A stretch of DNA of 64,000 nt from NCBI RefSeq assembly GCF_016862435.1, contig NZ_BOMY01000034.1, positions 1-64,000 on the forward strand. The letters run 5' to 3'. Numbering within the stretch: the first letter of the stretch is position 1; the number at the start of each line of letters is the position of its first letter. Positions 40,801-49,123 of this stretch are shown one piece after another. Under the pieces are notes generated by a model. It searched no databases. It saw only the letters and a program-made list of their open reading frames with translations, and was not told the DNA's origin. This DNA comes from Paractinoplanes tereljensis. Lineage in GTDB: Bacteria > Actinomycetota > Actinomycetes > Mycobacteriales > Micromonosporaceae. Both the position numbers and the translations under genes were made by a program.

Positions 40801-40867
40801 GTTCGCCAAGCCGGTCTGGCCGGCCGAGATCGTCGAGCTCGCGAACGCCGTACCAGAGCTCGTCTGA
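37820..40867 (+). CDS. Membrane-bound PAS-GGDEF-EAL protein (cyclic-di-GMP turnover)
   Basis: A 1015-residue protein. About 9 membrane helices fill residues ~5-310, forming a probable sensory region. A GAF-like segment (~320-445) and PAS domain (~450-565) lead to a GGDEF domain (intact G-G-D-E-F at ~659-663) and an EAL domain (E-A-L at ~790; also D-D-F-G-T-G-Y-S-S at ~914 and E-G-V-E near 972). All catalytic motifs look complete, so it could both make and break cyclic-di-GMP. In actinobacteria this messenger controls development. ATG 37820; monocistronic by appearance. Confidence 0.92.
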   Translation: MTTRVARACFAAWIVVLTAVYYTFPGSHLYTWAALGYSSAAMIVVGVRLNKPDHRLAWYLIAVALVTFNTGDNAYNLILALGRVPAFPGIADVLYLLVYPLITAGFIMFVRYRSGGVSNRAALLDALVPTVGLGLLSWIYWIAPFTRSHDLSLLEKLVSVGYPLGDVLALAMTLRLFTIPGRRPRALTAIAVAMVGLLVSDILYGQSQLNSDWTLGGPVDLGWIVFYAVMGYTALMPSMRKLTEPSISSGHETPHRIIPMASAALIAPVALYLEWIRGADVENARDGVVDAPVIAAAAALMFVLVIARVNGLAVDQRRARARERALRQAGDKLFAAATVDDALQATADAIGTLMPTDTPYELHQIIEATETPENSGVRVVGADQVPDGVPTDGYDTFLIGTLRLPGTPSRQLLGILAAPGPVLRDMVDTFAALTAQVEVVLERIALSGEVNRRDSEAWFRTLIQNSSDVILIVTDDDHIRYASPSAAGVLGHEDLAGTPLTALVAVSHHQTMQHILTAVRGGRGTQNAPDLTVLRADGQLIKVEVDGRDLRDDPTVGGLVLTLGDVTERRRLEDDLSHLAFHDGLTGLANRVMFRNRLEQAFVAAGPGGGNLSVLFVDLDDFKEVNDTLGHAVGDELLVTVGSRITDVVGEHALSARMGGDEFAVLLEGCPDAAAADAVAARIVASLAVPFEVSDGLGGSHIVSGAASVGVAASTDADSATELLRHADLALYQAKGGAKGTFQRYQPELHTAMNQRLEVRAALHEAIDSEQFRVMYQPIVDLGTGLIAGVEALVRWEHPVRGLLGPYHFIEVAEESGAIVAIGDWVLNEALGQFARWKADDPAMSLRYVSVNVSARQFRTPGFVQRVREAIETSGARPEWLLLEITESLVLRDAEQVWADLRVLRALGVRIAIDDFGTGYSSLSYLRQMPVDVLKLDKSFIDDILSSEQQHTMVDSIVALARNLELKVIAEGVEDAGQRAALTRMGCPYAQGYLFAKPVWPAEIVELANAVPELV

Positions 40868-40924
40868 GTAGTTTTGACGGATATTCACTAGCGGCGGCGC
40901 CCCGCGAGGGGCAGGGTCGAGGAC

Positions 40925-41584
40925 GTGCTCTCGAATCCCGTGTGGGCCGCCCTCTCCGGGCCGCAGGCCTGCTATGCCGAGGCGTCCGGTGACGCCGCCC
41001 GCTACTCCTCCGACATCTCACCGTTCGCCGGGCTTGCCGACCCGGCCGACCCGGCCGCCTGGCGCGACCTGGCCACGCTGACCAGCGAGGCCCTGCTGAC
41101 CGGTCCGGCGCTGTCCGCCGGCCCCGGCTGGCAGGCCGAGGCCGCCGTGCCCGGCATCCAGATGATCGGCCAGAGCATGACCGGCGTCGCCGACCCCGAC
41201 GCCGTCGTGCTGACCGAAACGGATGTTCCCGAGGTCCTCGACCTGGTCGAGCGGGCCAAACCCGGCCCGTTCCGCAAGCGCACCATCGCCCTCGGGCGTT
41301 ACCTGGGCATCCGGATCGACGGCCGGCTGGTCGCGATGGCCGGCGAGCGGTTCCGGCTGCCCGGCTGGACCGAGATCAGCGCGGTCTGCACCGACCCCGA
41401 CTACCAGGGCCGCGGCCTCGGCGCCCGGCTCACCCTGGCGGTGGCGAACGGCATCCTCGCGCGCGGCGAGCTGCCGTTCCTGCACGCGGCGGCCGACAAC
41501 GACCGGGCCCTGCGACTCTACGAACGGCTGGGCTTCGAGCCGAGCCACGAGGTGGTGTTCGCGTCGTTCCGCTACACCGGCTGA
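40925..41584 (+). CDS. GNAT family N-acetyltransferase
   Basis: A 219-residue protein with a ~95-residue N-terminal region and a C-terminal GNAT/FR47-like domain: A-V-C-T-D-P-D-Y-Q-G-R-G-L-G-A-R-L (strand 4 and acetyl-CoA loop, ~155-171) and A-A-A-D-N-D-R-A-L-R-L-Y-E-R-L-G-F (~187-203). Substrate unknown. GTG start at 40925, 57 bp after the GGDEF-EAL gene. Confidence 0.85.
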   Translation: MLSNPVWAALSGPQACYAEASGDAARYSSDISPFAGLADPADPAAWRDLATLTSEALLTGPALSAGPGWQAEAAVPGIQMIGQSMTGVADPDAVVLTETDVPEVLDLVERAKPGPFRKRTIALGRYLGIRIDGRLVAMAGERFRLPGWTEISAVCTDPDYQGRGLGARLTLAVANGILARGELPFLHAAADNDRALRLYERLGFEPSHEVVFASFRYTG

Positions 41585-41640
41585 CAGGTACCCGCCAGTA
41601 CGCATTGACAGGCGTCTAAGCCCTGCCGGACCGTCGAGGC

Positions 41641-42711
41641 ATGTCGAACCGTCCCAAGCTCGTGGCCGCGACGCTCCTCGCCGCCACGACCGTCGCCGCC
41701 GCCGTGGTCCTCATGTCGGCCCCGCCCGGCGTGGCGGCGAGCACCGTCACGCTCGCCGCCACCCCCACCATCGGCACGTCCCCGTCGCTGCCGAACGCCC
41801 CCATCGACCTGCACGTGGTCGCCGTAACCACCAGCTCGGTCACCCTCGCCTGGACGGCGCCGGCGCCCACCAGCGCCCAGATCGAGGGCTACAACATCAG
41901 CTACACCCAGGCGTTCAACGACATCTACTGGATGCAGCAGGTAGGCAACGTCACCACCGTGACGATCACCGCCAACATCGCCCCCACCAGGCAGTACTCG
42001 TTCTCGGTGTCCACCCGCGACACTCTGGGCCACAGCGGCACGAGCGCCTACGTGAGCGGCGTGGTGACCCCCGCCTCGGACACCGCCGGCGACCGCACCC
42101 CGCCGACCGCGCCCACCGCCCTGGCCATAGCCGCCGTAACCACCACCGGCGTAAACCTGACCTGGACCGGTTCCACCGACGACGTGGCGGTAACCGGCTA
42201 CAACGTCTACCGCTTCGACGGCCTCTACATCTCCACCCTGGTAGGCACGACGACGAGCACGGCCGTGACCGTCCCACCGGCGGCCTCATCGCTGGGCAGC
42301 TGGTACGTCCGAGCCACCGACGCCGCCGGCAACCTGTCGGCCGCGTCGAACATCGTGACCGCGCCCCCCACGACCCCCACGACGCCGCCACCGGCTCCCA
42401 CCTGCCGAGTGACCTACGTGAACACGTCACAGTGGTCGACCGGCTTCGTAGCCGACGTAACGGTAACCAGCTCCATCGCCATGAACGGCTGGACCTTGGT
42501 CCTGACCTTCGGCGGCGACCAGCGAGTGACCCAGGCCTGGAACGCCAGCTTCACCCAGTCCGCCACCACGCTGACGTTGACCCCGGCGGGTTGGAACAAG
42601 AAAATCCCCGCCAACGGCAGCGTCACCCCAGGCCTGCTGGGCACTTACCGCACCAGCAACGCCCCACCCACCCAGGCCACCCTGAACGGCGCACCCTGCG
42701 CCCTGACCTAA
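41641..42711 (+). CDS. Secreted FN3-FN3-CBM2 protein without catalytic domain
   Basis: A 356-residue exported protein. The signal peptide ends near A-A-S (~34). Two fibronectin type III domains follow (~50-142 and ~150-245; P-x-A-P/L, L-x-W-T, G-Y-N-x-Y patterns), then a Thr/Pro linker (~246-258) and a C-terminal family-2 carbohydrate-binding module (~259-355; Cys at both ends, conserved W-S-T-G-F, W-T-L, W-N). CBM2 binds cellulose or xylan. No glycosidase or oxidase domain is present, so it may be an adhesin-like or accessory polysaccharide binder. Followed by a good terminator. Confidence 0.87.
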   Translation: MSNRPKLVAATLLAATTVAAAVVLMSAPPGVAASTVTLAATPTIGTSPSLPNAPIDLHVVAVTTSSVTLAWTAPAPTSAQIEGYNISYTQAFNDIYWMQQVGNVTTVTITANIAPTRQYSFSVSTRDTLGHSGTSAYVSGVVTPASDTAGDRTPPTAPTALAIAAVTTTGVNLTWTGSTDDVAVTGYNVYRFDGLYISTLVGTTTSTAVTVPPAASSLGSWYVRATDAAGNLSAASNIVTAPPTTPTTPPPAPTCRVTYVNTSQWSTGFVADVTVTSSIAMNGWTLVLTFGGDQRVTQAWNASFTQSATTLTLTPAGWNKKIPANGSVTPGLLGTYRTSNAPPTQATLNGAPCALT

Positions 42712-42716
42712 AAACC

Positions 42717-42750
42717 GAAACAGCCTCGTCGCTCGCGGCGGGGCTGTTTC
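42717..42750. terminator. Terminator hairpin after the FN3-CBM2 gene
   Basis: GAAACAGCC (42717-42725) pairs with GGCTGTTTC (42742-42750), extended inward by GC and GU pairs, six bases after the stop codon; the 3' arm ends in TTTC. The remaining spacer to 42980 shows only GC-rich low-complexity sequence. Confidence 0.82.
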
Positions 42751-42980
42751 CCAACGCTCCTTTTCCGGTACGCCCTACGCCGGTTACCTGGCACTCAGTC
42801 CCGCCAGGCGGGCCTCACCCTCCGCGCGCCCCCGCCGGGCGGGCCCGCCCCAAACCCCAGACCCAGGCCAGCCAGCCGGTCTTCCGAGCCCCAGCGCTCA
42901 GCCGGCGTCGGCTGGGTCTACGCCAGCCGCCATGGTCGGTTAGCATCTCGGCGGCTCGACCGCGGAGGGCAGGGGTTCAG

Positions 42981-43775
42981 TTGGGTGCGAAGACGGCGTT
43001 GCTGGCGTTCGCCGATAAGGATCTGCCGACGGCACTCAGGGAGGCCGGTCGGCCACAGCCGGCGCTGCTGACCGGCGGGGGCGTAGAACCCGGTGCCGGT
43101 GAGGCCGAAGCTGTCGTGCGCCGGCTGTCCCCCGGATATCAGGTGACGCCGATCCGCGGCGGGACGCTGCTCGAGGACTGCTTCCCGCCCGACGACGTCG
43201 CCTTCGCGGTCGTGCTGCCCGGTGCCGTCCTGCTGTGCGACAGGCGACTTGTCGCGGAGACTCCGCCCGAGTTGCCCGAACAGGTGCTCGCGGAGGCAGC
43301 CGGCCGGCGGATCCTGTGGCATTCGATGCACTCCGTCATTGACGCGCTCACGTTCGCCGTGTGGGAAGACGGGCAGCTGATTCGCTCGCTGAGCGTGTCA
43401 CCGGACACCGGGGTCGTGGAGGACGTTGGCGAGCCTCTTCCGTTCGAGCGTCCGTACTGGGCGGGAGAGCACCCCGTCACGTCGTTGTTCCCCGGCCAAG
43501 GGCCGTACCCGTTGCCGTTTCATCCGCTGGATCTCGGCGAGGCGGCGTTGCGCGCCCTGTTCGGCTTTGTCATTGAAGGCCGCTCGGAGCCAGACGATGT
43601 CGACGCCGACACGATCTCGCTCCACGGGTTCAGCGTCGCGGATCCGACCGGCCGCGAGCAGCAGGAACGTGACGCCATCATGCGGGAGGTGATGAGCCGC
43701 ATGGCGCCGCCGCGCATGTACCGCATGGGCCCCGACGGCAACATGCACGAGGTAGGCGTAAACGACCCATTCTGA
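42981..43775 (+). CDS. Conserved actinobacterial protein (DUF6928-like)
   Basis: A 264-residue soluble protein beginning L/M-G-A-K-T-A-L-L-A-F-A-D. It carries conserved W-H-S-M-H-S-V-I-D, F-A-V-W-E-D-G-x-L-I-R-S-L-S-V-S-P and P-Y-W-A-G-E-H-P stretches that I recall from the DUF6928 family of actinobacteria; function unknown. Upstream frame is open but meaningless, so the start was set at TTG 42981, about 5 nt after AGGGG. It stands alone. Confidence 0.7.
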   Translation: MGAKTALLAFADKDLPTALREAGRPQPALLTGGGVEPGAGEAEAVVRRLSPGYQVTPIRGGTLLEDCFPPDDVAFAVVLPGAVLLCDRRLVAETPPELPEQVLAEAAGRRILWHSMHSVIDALTFAVWEDGQLIRSLSVSPDTGVVEDVGEPLPFERPYWAGEHPVTSLFPGQGPYPLPFHPLDLGEAALRALFGFVIEGRSEPDDVDADTISLHGFSVADPTGREQQERDAIMREVMSRMAPPRMYRMGPDGNMHEVGVNDPF

Positions 43776-43853
43776 CCTTCACGCTGCCGGGAGCCACACC
43801 GACCCGATGGCGAAGCTTGCCCCACAGCTCAGTCTCGCAGATGGCGTGGATAG

Positions 43854-44255
43854 GTGTTGCCGCCGAGATCACCAGAGGGTGGCTGTGGCTGCAGGAGGTT
43901 CGTCCGAACGCCACCTGGTGCAAGCGGCCGTCCGGCTACAAGCTTCGCCGAATCACCAAGGTCTTCGTTTCCGATCGTTACCTCACCGCCCTCGCAGCCA
44001 TCGCCGGGACCGCCAGCGGCTGAGCCGGATGTCAGACCCGGCGAAGCACTCGAACGCGCCAATGCGGCGGGCAACGAGCTGGCCGCGGCGGTACTGGCCT
44101 GCTGGCGATGGAACGAGAGCCTCGACCCTTCCCTGCGCGCCGGCGCAGAGGTCGGCGACACGCACGCCCATCACAACCTCGGGGTCCTGCTCCAGCGCCA
44201 CGGCGACCTGGCCGGCGCCGAGCGACACTTCCGCCATGCCGCACCCCGGCCCTGA
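43854..44255 (+). pseudogene. Possible TPR/Sel1-like protein remnant
   Basis: The last ~75 codons (from ~44030) encode A-L-E-R-A-N-A-A-G-N-E-L-A-A-A and G-D-T-H-A-H-H-N-L-G-V-L-L-Q-R-H-G-D-L-A-G-A-E-R-H-F-R, one clear tetratricopeptide repeat with a second degenerate one. The N-terminal part of the frame has no recognisable content and no ribosome site. This looks like the tail of a larger TPR protein whose start was lost. A genuine 133-aa protein is less likely. Confidence 0.4.
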
Positions 44256-44313
44256 TCGGGCCGGGACGCCGGTCACCGGGCCCGGCCTGGCCCGCTCCCT
44301 CGGACCGTTCGTC

Positions 44314-44664
44314 CTAGTGGGACAGTCGGATGAACCGGTTGTACCAGTTCGGTTTCCAGGTCTGCCCGTCGTCGAACGAGAACGCCTGATTCCACTTCGG
44401 AGTCTCGGTCGTCGTGTCCGACCACTCGAACCGCACCTTGACCGGGATACCGTTGACGACGTCGTCGCAGTAGAACCGGCCCACGCCGTCCTCCTCGAAT
44501 CGGCCGACGACCGGTGGTTCGAGCGCGCCCGAGTAGCGGCTGGATGTCCACCAGATCCGCCAGACCCTTTCCTGCGGGTCGAACAGGCGCAGGGTCATCC
44601 CCTCGAAGGGCGGCCGTCGGGCGGCATCGATCCGACATCTCCTGTCAGGGGTGTCCGGTGACAA
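44314..44664 (-). pseudogene. 5'-truncated DUF1579-like gene fragment
   Basis: The 116-codon frame encodes L-R-L-F-D-P-Q-E-R-V-W-R-I-W-W, V-V-G-R-F-E-E-D-G-V-G-R-F-Y and W-N-Q-A-F-S-F-D-D-G-Q-T-W, the C-terminal two-thirds of a small beta-barrel family (DUF1579-like) that normally starts with a ~40-residue segment ending in G-x-x-L-R-L-F/Y-D-P. That segment is missing and the frame begins only 6 bp from the next gene. The TTG start at 44664 looks artificial. Likely a decayed gene; a functional short version cannot be excluded. Confidence 0.55.
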
Positions 44665-44670
44665 TCGACG

Positions 44671-45210
44671 TCACGCTGAGACGTTGCCGACGCCGCTCCA
44701 CCACCGCTCAACGCCCGCCGGCGAGGTCAGCAGCACCACCGGCGGCTTTCCGGGGTCGGCATGCCACGCCCGCATCCGGCGCTGGTTGTGCTTGAACTTC
44801 CGGAAGTGCCACCGCAAGATCGAATCGGAAGCGAACAGGGTCTTGCGGATCGACTCGTAGTTGCCGTTACAAATGGGCTCGTGGGTAACGATCCTGATCA
44901 CCGAGCGGCGCAGGAGCCGCCCGAGGCTGACCCAACGCGGAAAGTCCAGCCCCACGATCAGGTCCACCCGCGCCATCGGTATGTCCACCCACCGGCCGTA
45001 CCCGGCATCGATTACCCACGCGTCGCCGTCGCAGATCGCGGTTATCCGCGCCCGCTGAATCTCATCCGGCACCTCGACCCAGCCCGGCTCCCAGGTCAGG
45101 TCGTCAATCGGGTGGTACGGCACCCCCAGCCGCTCGCCGATCCGCTCCGCGAGTGTCGATTTGCCCGCACCGGAGACCCCATACACCATGATGCGTCGCA
45201 TTCCGCGCAT
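44671..45210 (-). CDS. P-loop kinase-like ATPase (adenylate kinase/topology-modulation type)
   Basis: A 179-residue protein with Walker A G-V-S-G-A-G-K-S-T (~11-19) and D-D-L-T-W-E-P-G-W (~36-44), the arrangement of the small FlaR/topology-modulation family of P-loop kinases; W-V-I-D-A-G-Y (~65-71) resembles their substrate-loop motif. Substrate unknown. Three Met codons (45210, 45201, 45189) could serve as start; none has a strong ribosome site. Confidence 0.78.
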   Translation of the reverse strand: MRGMRRIMVYGVSGAGKSTLAERIGERLGVPYHPIDDLTWEPGWVEVPDEIQRARITAICDGDAWVIDAGYGRWVDIPMARVDLIVGLDFPRWVSLGRLLRRSVIRIVTHEPICNGNYESIRKTLFASDSILRWHFRKFKHNQRRMRAWHADPGKPPVVLLTSPAGVERWWSGVGNVSA

Positions 45211-45378
45211 GCTAGCGCTCGCCGAACATGGCTCCCGCAGAGTTACCAGCTGGGAGCCTTCGCCGTGGATCCGACCAGTTCGATGGCACCCATCAGAAAG
45301 CGCACTCGATCACGCCGCGGGGTTAGGCAGGCACGAATCCGTGATGTTCGGCACACCCACCGGGGATATCACGGAGGT

Positions 45379-46041
45379 ATGAGACCACTGCTGCTTCTGC
45401 TGGCCGTGCCGGCCGTGTTCGTCGCCGGCTGCACGACCTCATCGCACAGCACAGCCACACCCACATCCACACCCACGACCGCGCCCGCTGCCCCGACGTC
45501 CGCAGCGAGCGCCTCCGCCGGCCCGGTGGACACCGGCACGCCGTCCGGCCCGGCGAAAACCGGGACGCCGACCGGCACGAAGAGCAGCGGGGGCGCGGCG
45601 GGGACTGCTACGCCCCGCTGCCACACCGGAGACCTCAAGCTGACGCTCGGCCGGCGCGGGGGCTCCACCGACACCAAGTTCCAGCCGCTGTACCTCACGA
45701 ACGTCGCCGATCGAGCCTGCACGCTCCACGGCTACCCGGGCGTGTCCGTGGTGGCGGGGGACGACGGGCACCAGGTCGGTGACGCGTTCGACCGCGCCAC
45801 GTTCAATCCGAAGGTGACGGTGACCCTGGCGCCGGGCGACGTCGCGTACGCGATTCTCGCCACCCACGACGTCGGGATGTTCCCGGCCGGCAAATGCAAG
45901 CCGGTGAGCGTACGCGGGTATCGCGTGTACCCGCCCGACGAGACCAAGTCGATCTTCGTCGCCGGCGCCACGAAGGCGTGCTCGGCGAAGGGCGTCAACG
46001 TGGGCAACGTCGCGGCGATCTTGATTCACCCCGTGGACTGA
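45379..46041 (+). CDS. Lipoprotein with DUF4232 domain
   Basis: A 220-residue lipoprotein. The signal peptide ends in the lipobox V-A-G-Cys17. A Thr/Pro/Ala/Ser-rich linker (~18-80) leads to a DUF4232 domain (~82-218), with paired Cys residues (C-H-T-G-D-L; A-C-T-L-H-G-Y-P-G; G-K-C; A-C-S) and the strand L-Y-L-T-N-V. Surface-exposed after processing by Lgt, LspA and probably Lnt. The ribosome site ACGGAGG is good. Function unknown. Confidence 0.88.
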   Translation: MRPLLLLLAVPAVFVAGCTTSSHSTATPTSTPTTAPAAPTSAASASAGPVDTGTPSGPAKTGTPTGTKSSGGAAGTATPRCHTGDLKLTLGRRGGSTDTKFQPLYLTNVADRACTLHGYPGVSVVAGDDGHQVGDAFDRATFNPKVTVTLAPGDVAYAILATHDVGMFPAGKCKPVSVRGYRVYPPDETKSIFVAGATKACSAKGVNVGNVAAILIHPVD

Positions 46042-46121
46042 TCCTCGCCTGCCGCTCGGTCCGAGCGGGAACTCCGCAAGGCCGGACCGCGCACGTCGGG
46101 GAGAGCGGCCGGGAGCACCGG

Positions 46122-47297
46122 TCAGAGCTGACCGTGGTTCGGAGGCTGGACGCCGGCCAGGTCATAGGCGGCCAAGTGGTGGTATTTCCAGTCGATCGGG
46201 TCGTGGACGCTGTGGGTTCGGGCGTTGCGCCAATGACGGTCCAGGTCGTACTTCGCCGCTGTCGCGCTGGTGCCGCACAAGGTGAACAGCTCGCTGCCGG
46301 CCTCCACCGCCACCTCGCTGCCGAAGGCCTTTGCCGCCGCCACCGCCAGTGAGCCTCGGGCGGCGGCGTCCGGGTCGGCCGGGACCAGGCCTGTCTCGTC
46401 GAGCGTTCGCGCTGCCTCGGCCAGCAGGGCCTCGGCGGCCCGGACCCGGGACGCCAGCCGGCCGTAACGGTGCAGCACGTGCGGGTCGTCGGTCGCCTTC
46501 GCGGCGCCGGTGCGCACGGCCTCCGTCGACGGGCGGGCCTTCTCGCGCAGGTAGGTGCGGGCGTCGGCCAGGGCCGCGCCGGCGATGCCGACCTCGATGG
46601 CGGCGTGGTAGAGCTGGGCTCGGGCGCCGAACTGCTGCGGCACCTCGTAGACCGAGCTGTAGTCCAGCCACAGCTCGGCCGGCACCCCGCTGAACGTGGC
46701 GGTGCCGCTGATCGTGGCCCGCTGCCCGATCACGTCCCAGTCGGTGTCCACCCGCACCCCGTCCGCGTCGCGCGGCACGAACACCAGCGCCAGCCGGCCG
46801 TCCTCGGTCAGCGCGCTCACCGCGATCCAGGCGCTGGTCAGCGCCCCGGTCGTGTAGTACTTCACGCCGTCGAGCCGGCCGTGCACGAAGCGGGTCTTCA
46901 GGTCCTGGGCATGCTGGCCGCCCCGCTCGGCCAGGGCATTGCCGATCCGCTGACCGGCGAGGACCGCAGCGTAGAGGCGTTTGCGCAGGTCCGGGCCACC
47001 GTGCACGGCCAGCAGGTCGACCATCAGGAAGTGCGCCTGCGGCACCTGCGCGATGGCCGGGTCGGCGGCCGCGACGATCCGGCCGACCTCGGCCAGGGTG
47101 CGCGGCCCCAGCCCGGGCCCGCCGTCGGCGCTCGGCACCGTGACGGCCAGAAGACCGGACCCATCAAGAAGATCAAGAGCCTCCTGCGGTACGGCCTGCG
47201 CACCGTTGCGATCACGCTCGATCGCTCCCGGCGCCAGCCCGCGGGCGACCTCGTGGGCAACGGCGACGGCTTCGTCATGGGTCATCGACATGTCCAC
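46122..47297 (-). CDS. SfnB/DszC-like flavin-dependent monooxygenase
   Basis: A 391-residue acyl-CoA-dehydrogenase-fold flavoprotein. The C-terminal T-H-S-V-H-D-P-I-D-W-K-Y-H-H motif, the F-T-L-C-G-T-S-A-T segment and the N-terminal D-G-S-G-L-L-A-V-T-V-P match the SfnB/DszC branch, FMN-dependent enzymes tied to sulfur acquisition from sulfones and thiophenes. A reductase partner and other sulfur genes are absent nearby, so the assignment rests on family. Acyl-CoA dehydrogenase is the broader alternative. GTG start at 47297. Confidence 0.8.
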   Translation of the reverse strand: MDMSMTHDEAVAVAHEVARGLAPGAIERDRNGAQAVPQEALDLLDGSGLLAVTVPSADGGPGLGPRTLAEVGRIVAAADPAIAQVPQAHFLMVDLLAVHGGPDLRKRLYAAVLAGQRIGNALAERGGQHAQDLKTRFVHGRLDGVKYYTTGALTSAWIAVSALTEDGRLALVFVPRDADGVRVDTDWDVIGQRATISGTATFSGVPAELWLDYSSVYEVPQQFGARAQLYHAAIEVGIAGAALADARTYLREKARPSTEAVRTGAAKATDDPHVLHRYGRLASRVRAAEALLAEAARTLDETGLVPADPDAAARGSLAVAAAKAFGSEVAVEAGSELFTLCGTSATAAKYDLDRHWRNARTHSVHDPIDWKYHHLAAYDLAGVQPPNHGQL

Positions 47298-47396
47298 ATG
47301 TTAGGACGCCAGCGCGCTTCGGGTCTCCGCCGTGTCGGAAGTCCGCCGCGTCCACCCTGGTCGCCCCAAGGTTTCCCGGCCCTAGCATCAGCGCCC

Positions 47397-48014
47397 GTGA
47401 AGCGATGGATCGCAGTTCTCGCCGTGCTCTTCCTCTCCGCCTGCCGCACCGACGACACCCCCTCCGCACCCGAAACCCCGGCCGCCGGAGCAGCGGCGGC
47501 CACGACGGAGGCGGCCACGACGGAGGCGGCCACGACCGGGCCAGCCGAGGCCGACCTGCGGTGCCTCGTCGCGGGCAGCCCCTGGCACGTGTCCAAACCC
47601 GACCTGGAGAGCCAGTTCCGGGGCATCATGCGCGGGATCGACGTCACCGACGTACACATCGCCGGTGATCAGATTTTGACTGTGGGTTCTGATCTGGGGG
47701 TGCGGATCTCCGACCGGACCACGACCACCGTCACCGTCGACATGTCCGGCGGGCTCACCATGGTGATGACCCAGAAGCACACCGGGGACACCGCCGGGCG
47801 CTGGGAGGCCGACGGCAACGCGCTGCGGCCGGTCGGCGCGTGGACCGGCGGGATCGACGTGGACACCAAGGTGGCGATCAACGGGCGGACCGCGAACTCG
47901 CCGGTCAGCATGCCCGGAACGACGCTCGGGAACATCCCGATGACGTTCACCTGCGCGGACGGCAGCCTCAACCTGACGGTGACCGGGTCACCCTTCGTCT
48001 ACCTGTTTCGCTGA
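47397..48014 (+). CDS. Lipoprotein, hypothetical
   Basis: A 205-residue lipoprotein starting at GTG 47397. The signal peptide ends in lipobox L-S-A-Cys16; a short Ala/Thr/Glu linker with repeats of A-A-T-T-E (DNA repeat GGCCACGACGGAGGC at ~47495-47530) follows. The beta-rich domain (~50-205) has no family I recognise; it looks like a lipocalin-like or DUF-type ligand barrel. It overlaps the convergent HTH gene by 27 bp. Confidence 0.78.
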   Translation: MKRWIAVLAVLFLSACRTDDTPSAPETPAAGAAAATTEAATTEAATTGPAEADLRCLVAGSPWHVSKPDLESQFRGIMRGIDVTDVHIAGDQILTVGSDLGVRISDRTTTTVTVDMSGGLTMVMTQKHTGDTAGRWEADGNALRPVGAWTGGIDVDTKVAINGRTANSPVSMPGTTLGNIPMTFTCADGSLNLTVTGSPFVYLFR

Positions 48015-48911
48015 CCAGGTCATCCCCAGCTCGAACCGGGTGCCGACCCCGTAGTGGGCCATCGCCTCCGCGATCCGCCGTTCGACCGTGCGCTGCGAGG
48101 TGCCGTGCGCGGTGGCGATGGCCCGGTCGGACAGGCCGAGCGCGAGCATCCGCAGCACGTCCGGCCATTCCGGCCGGGGCTGCCGATAAGGCAAGGCAGA
48201 AATCCAGACCCCTTCGGCGTACGCGGCGGCCAGCGCCCGCACCGCCGGGTCGTGGCAGATCATGATGCTGGTCGGCGGGTGCTCGCCCCACACCACCGGC
48301 AGCGCGCACAGCACCTCCGGGTCGGAGTACAGCCAGGTGGCGACGTGCCGGGCCAGCCGTACCCGCATGCCGGCCGCGACCATCCCGTCCACGATGCGCC
48401 GGTCCTCGGCGGTGACCACGACCGAGGCCGGCAGGATCGCCCGGGCGTTGCCCATGCCGTCCGGGTACGGCCGGGTCACCTCCGGCAGCTCCGGCACGAT
48501 CAGATCGCCGAGCACGTCGAGGCTCGGATAGAGGTTGAGCGGGGCCCGGGGCGGGGTGAGCGCGGCGTGCCGGGCCCAGGCCCGCCACTGCTCCTCGTGC
48601 CCGTGCACCAGCTCGACGTCCAGGGTGGTGCGGTCGCCGGTACCCTGCCGCCACTCCCGGCTGAGCTCCGGCAGCAGCCCGACCAGATCGGCCAGCCCGC
48701 GCGCCTGCTCCTCGACGACCCGGTCCGGCGATCGATAGCTGAGCCGGCCATCGTCCTCCTCCCCGATGAAGCCGGCCCGGATCAGCTGGTCCAGCAGCCG
48801 GTCGGCGTCGTCCGGCCGGGCGCGGAGTTTTCGCAGCTCGGCCCGGGTGGCTGGGCGGGAGCGCAACAGGGTGGCGAGCAGCCGCAGCGCGGCCGGCTCC
48901 AAGGCCGTCAT
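47988..48911 (-). CDS. LuxR-type HTH regulator with TrmB-like N-terminus
   Basis: A 307-residue protein. An N-terminal winged helix (~1-60) and a central domain (~90-240) resemble the TrmB-like/phospholipase-D-like effector regions of Streptomyces regulators. The C-terminal LuxR/GerE-type HTH is M-L-A-L-G-L-S-D-R-A-I-A ... T-V-E-R-R-I (~255-280). Not a two-component receiver. The 27-bp 3' overlap with the lipoprotein gene could produce antisense interference. Confidence 0.83.
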   Translation of the reverse strand: MTALEPAALRLLATLLRSRPATRAELRKLRARPDDADRLLDQLIRAGFIGEEDDGRLSYRSPDRVVEEQARGLADLVGLLPELSREWRQGTGDRTTLDVELVHGHEEQWRAWARHAALTPPRAPLNLYPSLDVLGDLIVPELPEVTRPYPDGMGNARAILPASVVVTAEDRRIVDGMVAAGMRVRLARHVATWLYSDPEVLCALPVVWGEHPPTSIMICHDPAVRALAAAYAEGVWISALPYRQPRPEWPDVLRMLALGLSDRAIATAHGTSQRTVERRIAEAMAHYGVGTRFELGMTWSAKQVDEG

Positions 48912-49123
48912 GAGGCTGGGACTCTAGCGCCGGGCCCCGCACGGCGGGGAGAGCCGTTAGGCTGGCCGGCTGCCCTACGGAAGGCCGGAGATGACCCCCG
49001 ACCGAGTCAAGATCGCCGAGCTGTCCCGGCTGTCCTGGCGGGACGTCGACCCGGCCGCCCGGCCCGGCTCGCCGGCAGGCCCGATCGGCGGTCGCCACCG
49101 GCTGGTGGGGGCGAGCAGCAGGG

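Noticed and set aside
37772..40888. Very long open frame on the minus strand opposite the GGDEF-EAL gene (over 1000 codons)
   Set aside because: Its translation is His/Arg/Gln/Asp-rich with no domain; it mirrors the GC-skewed codon use of the real plus-strand gene, which has intact GGDEF and EAL motifs.
44304..44330. CGTCCTAGTGGGAC near the end of the DUF1579-like fragment as a fourth CCTAGGA-type site
   Set aside because: Only seven or eight bases match the shared core and the flanking GTANNG is absent.
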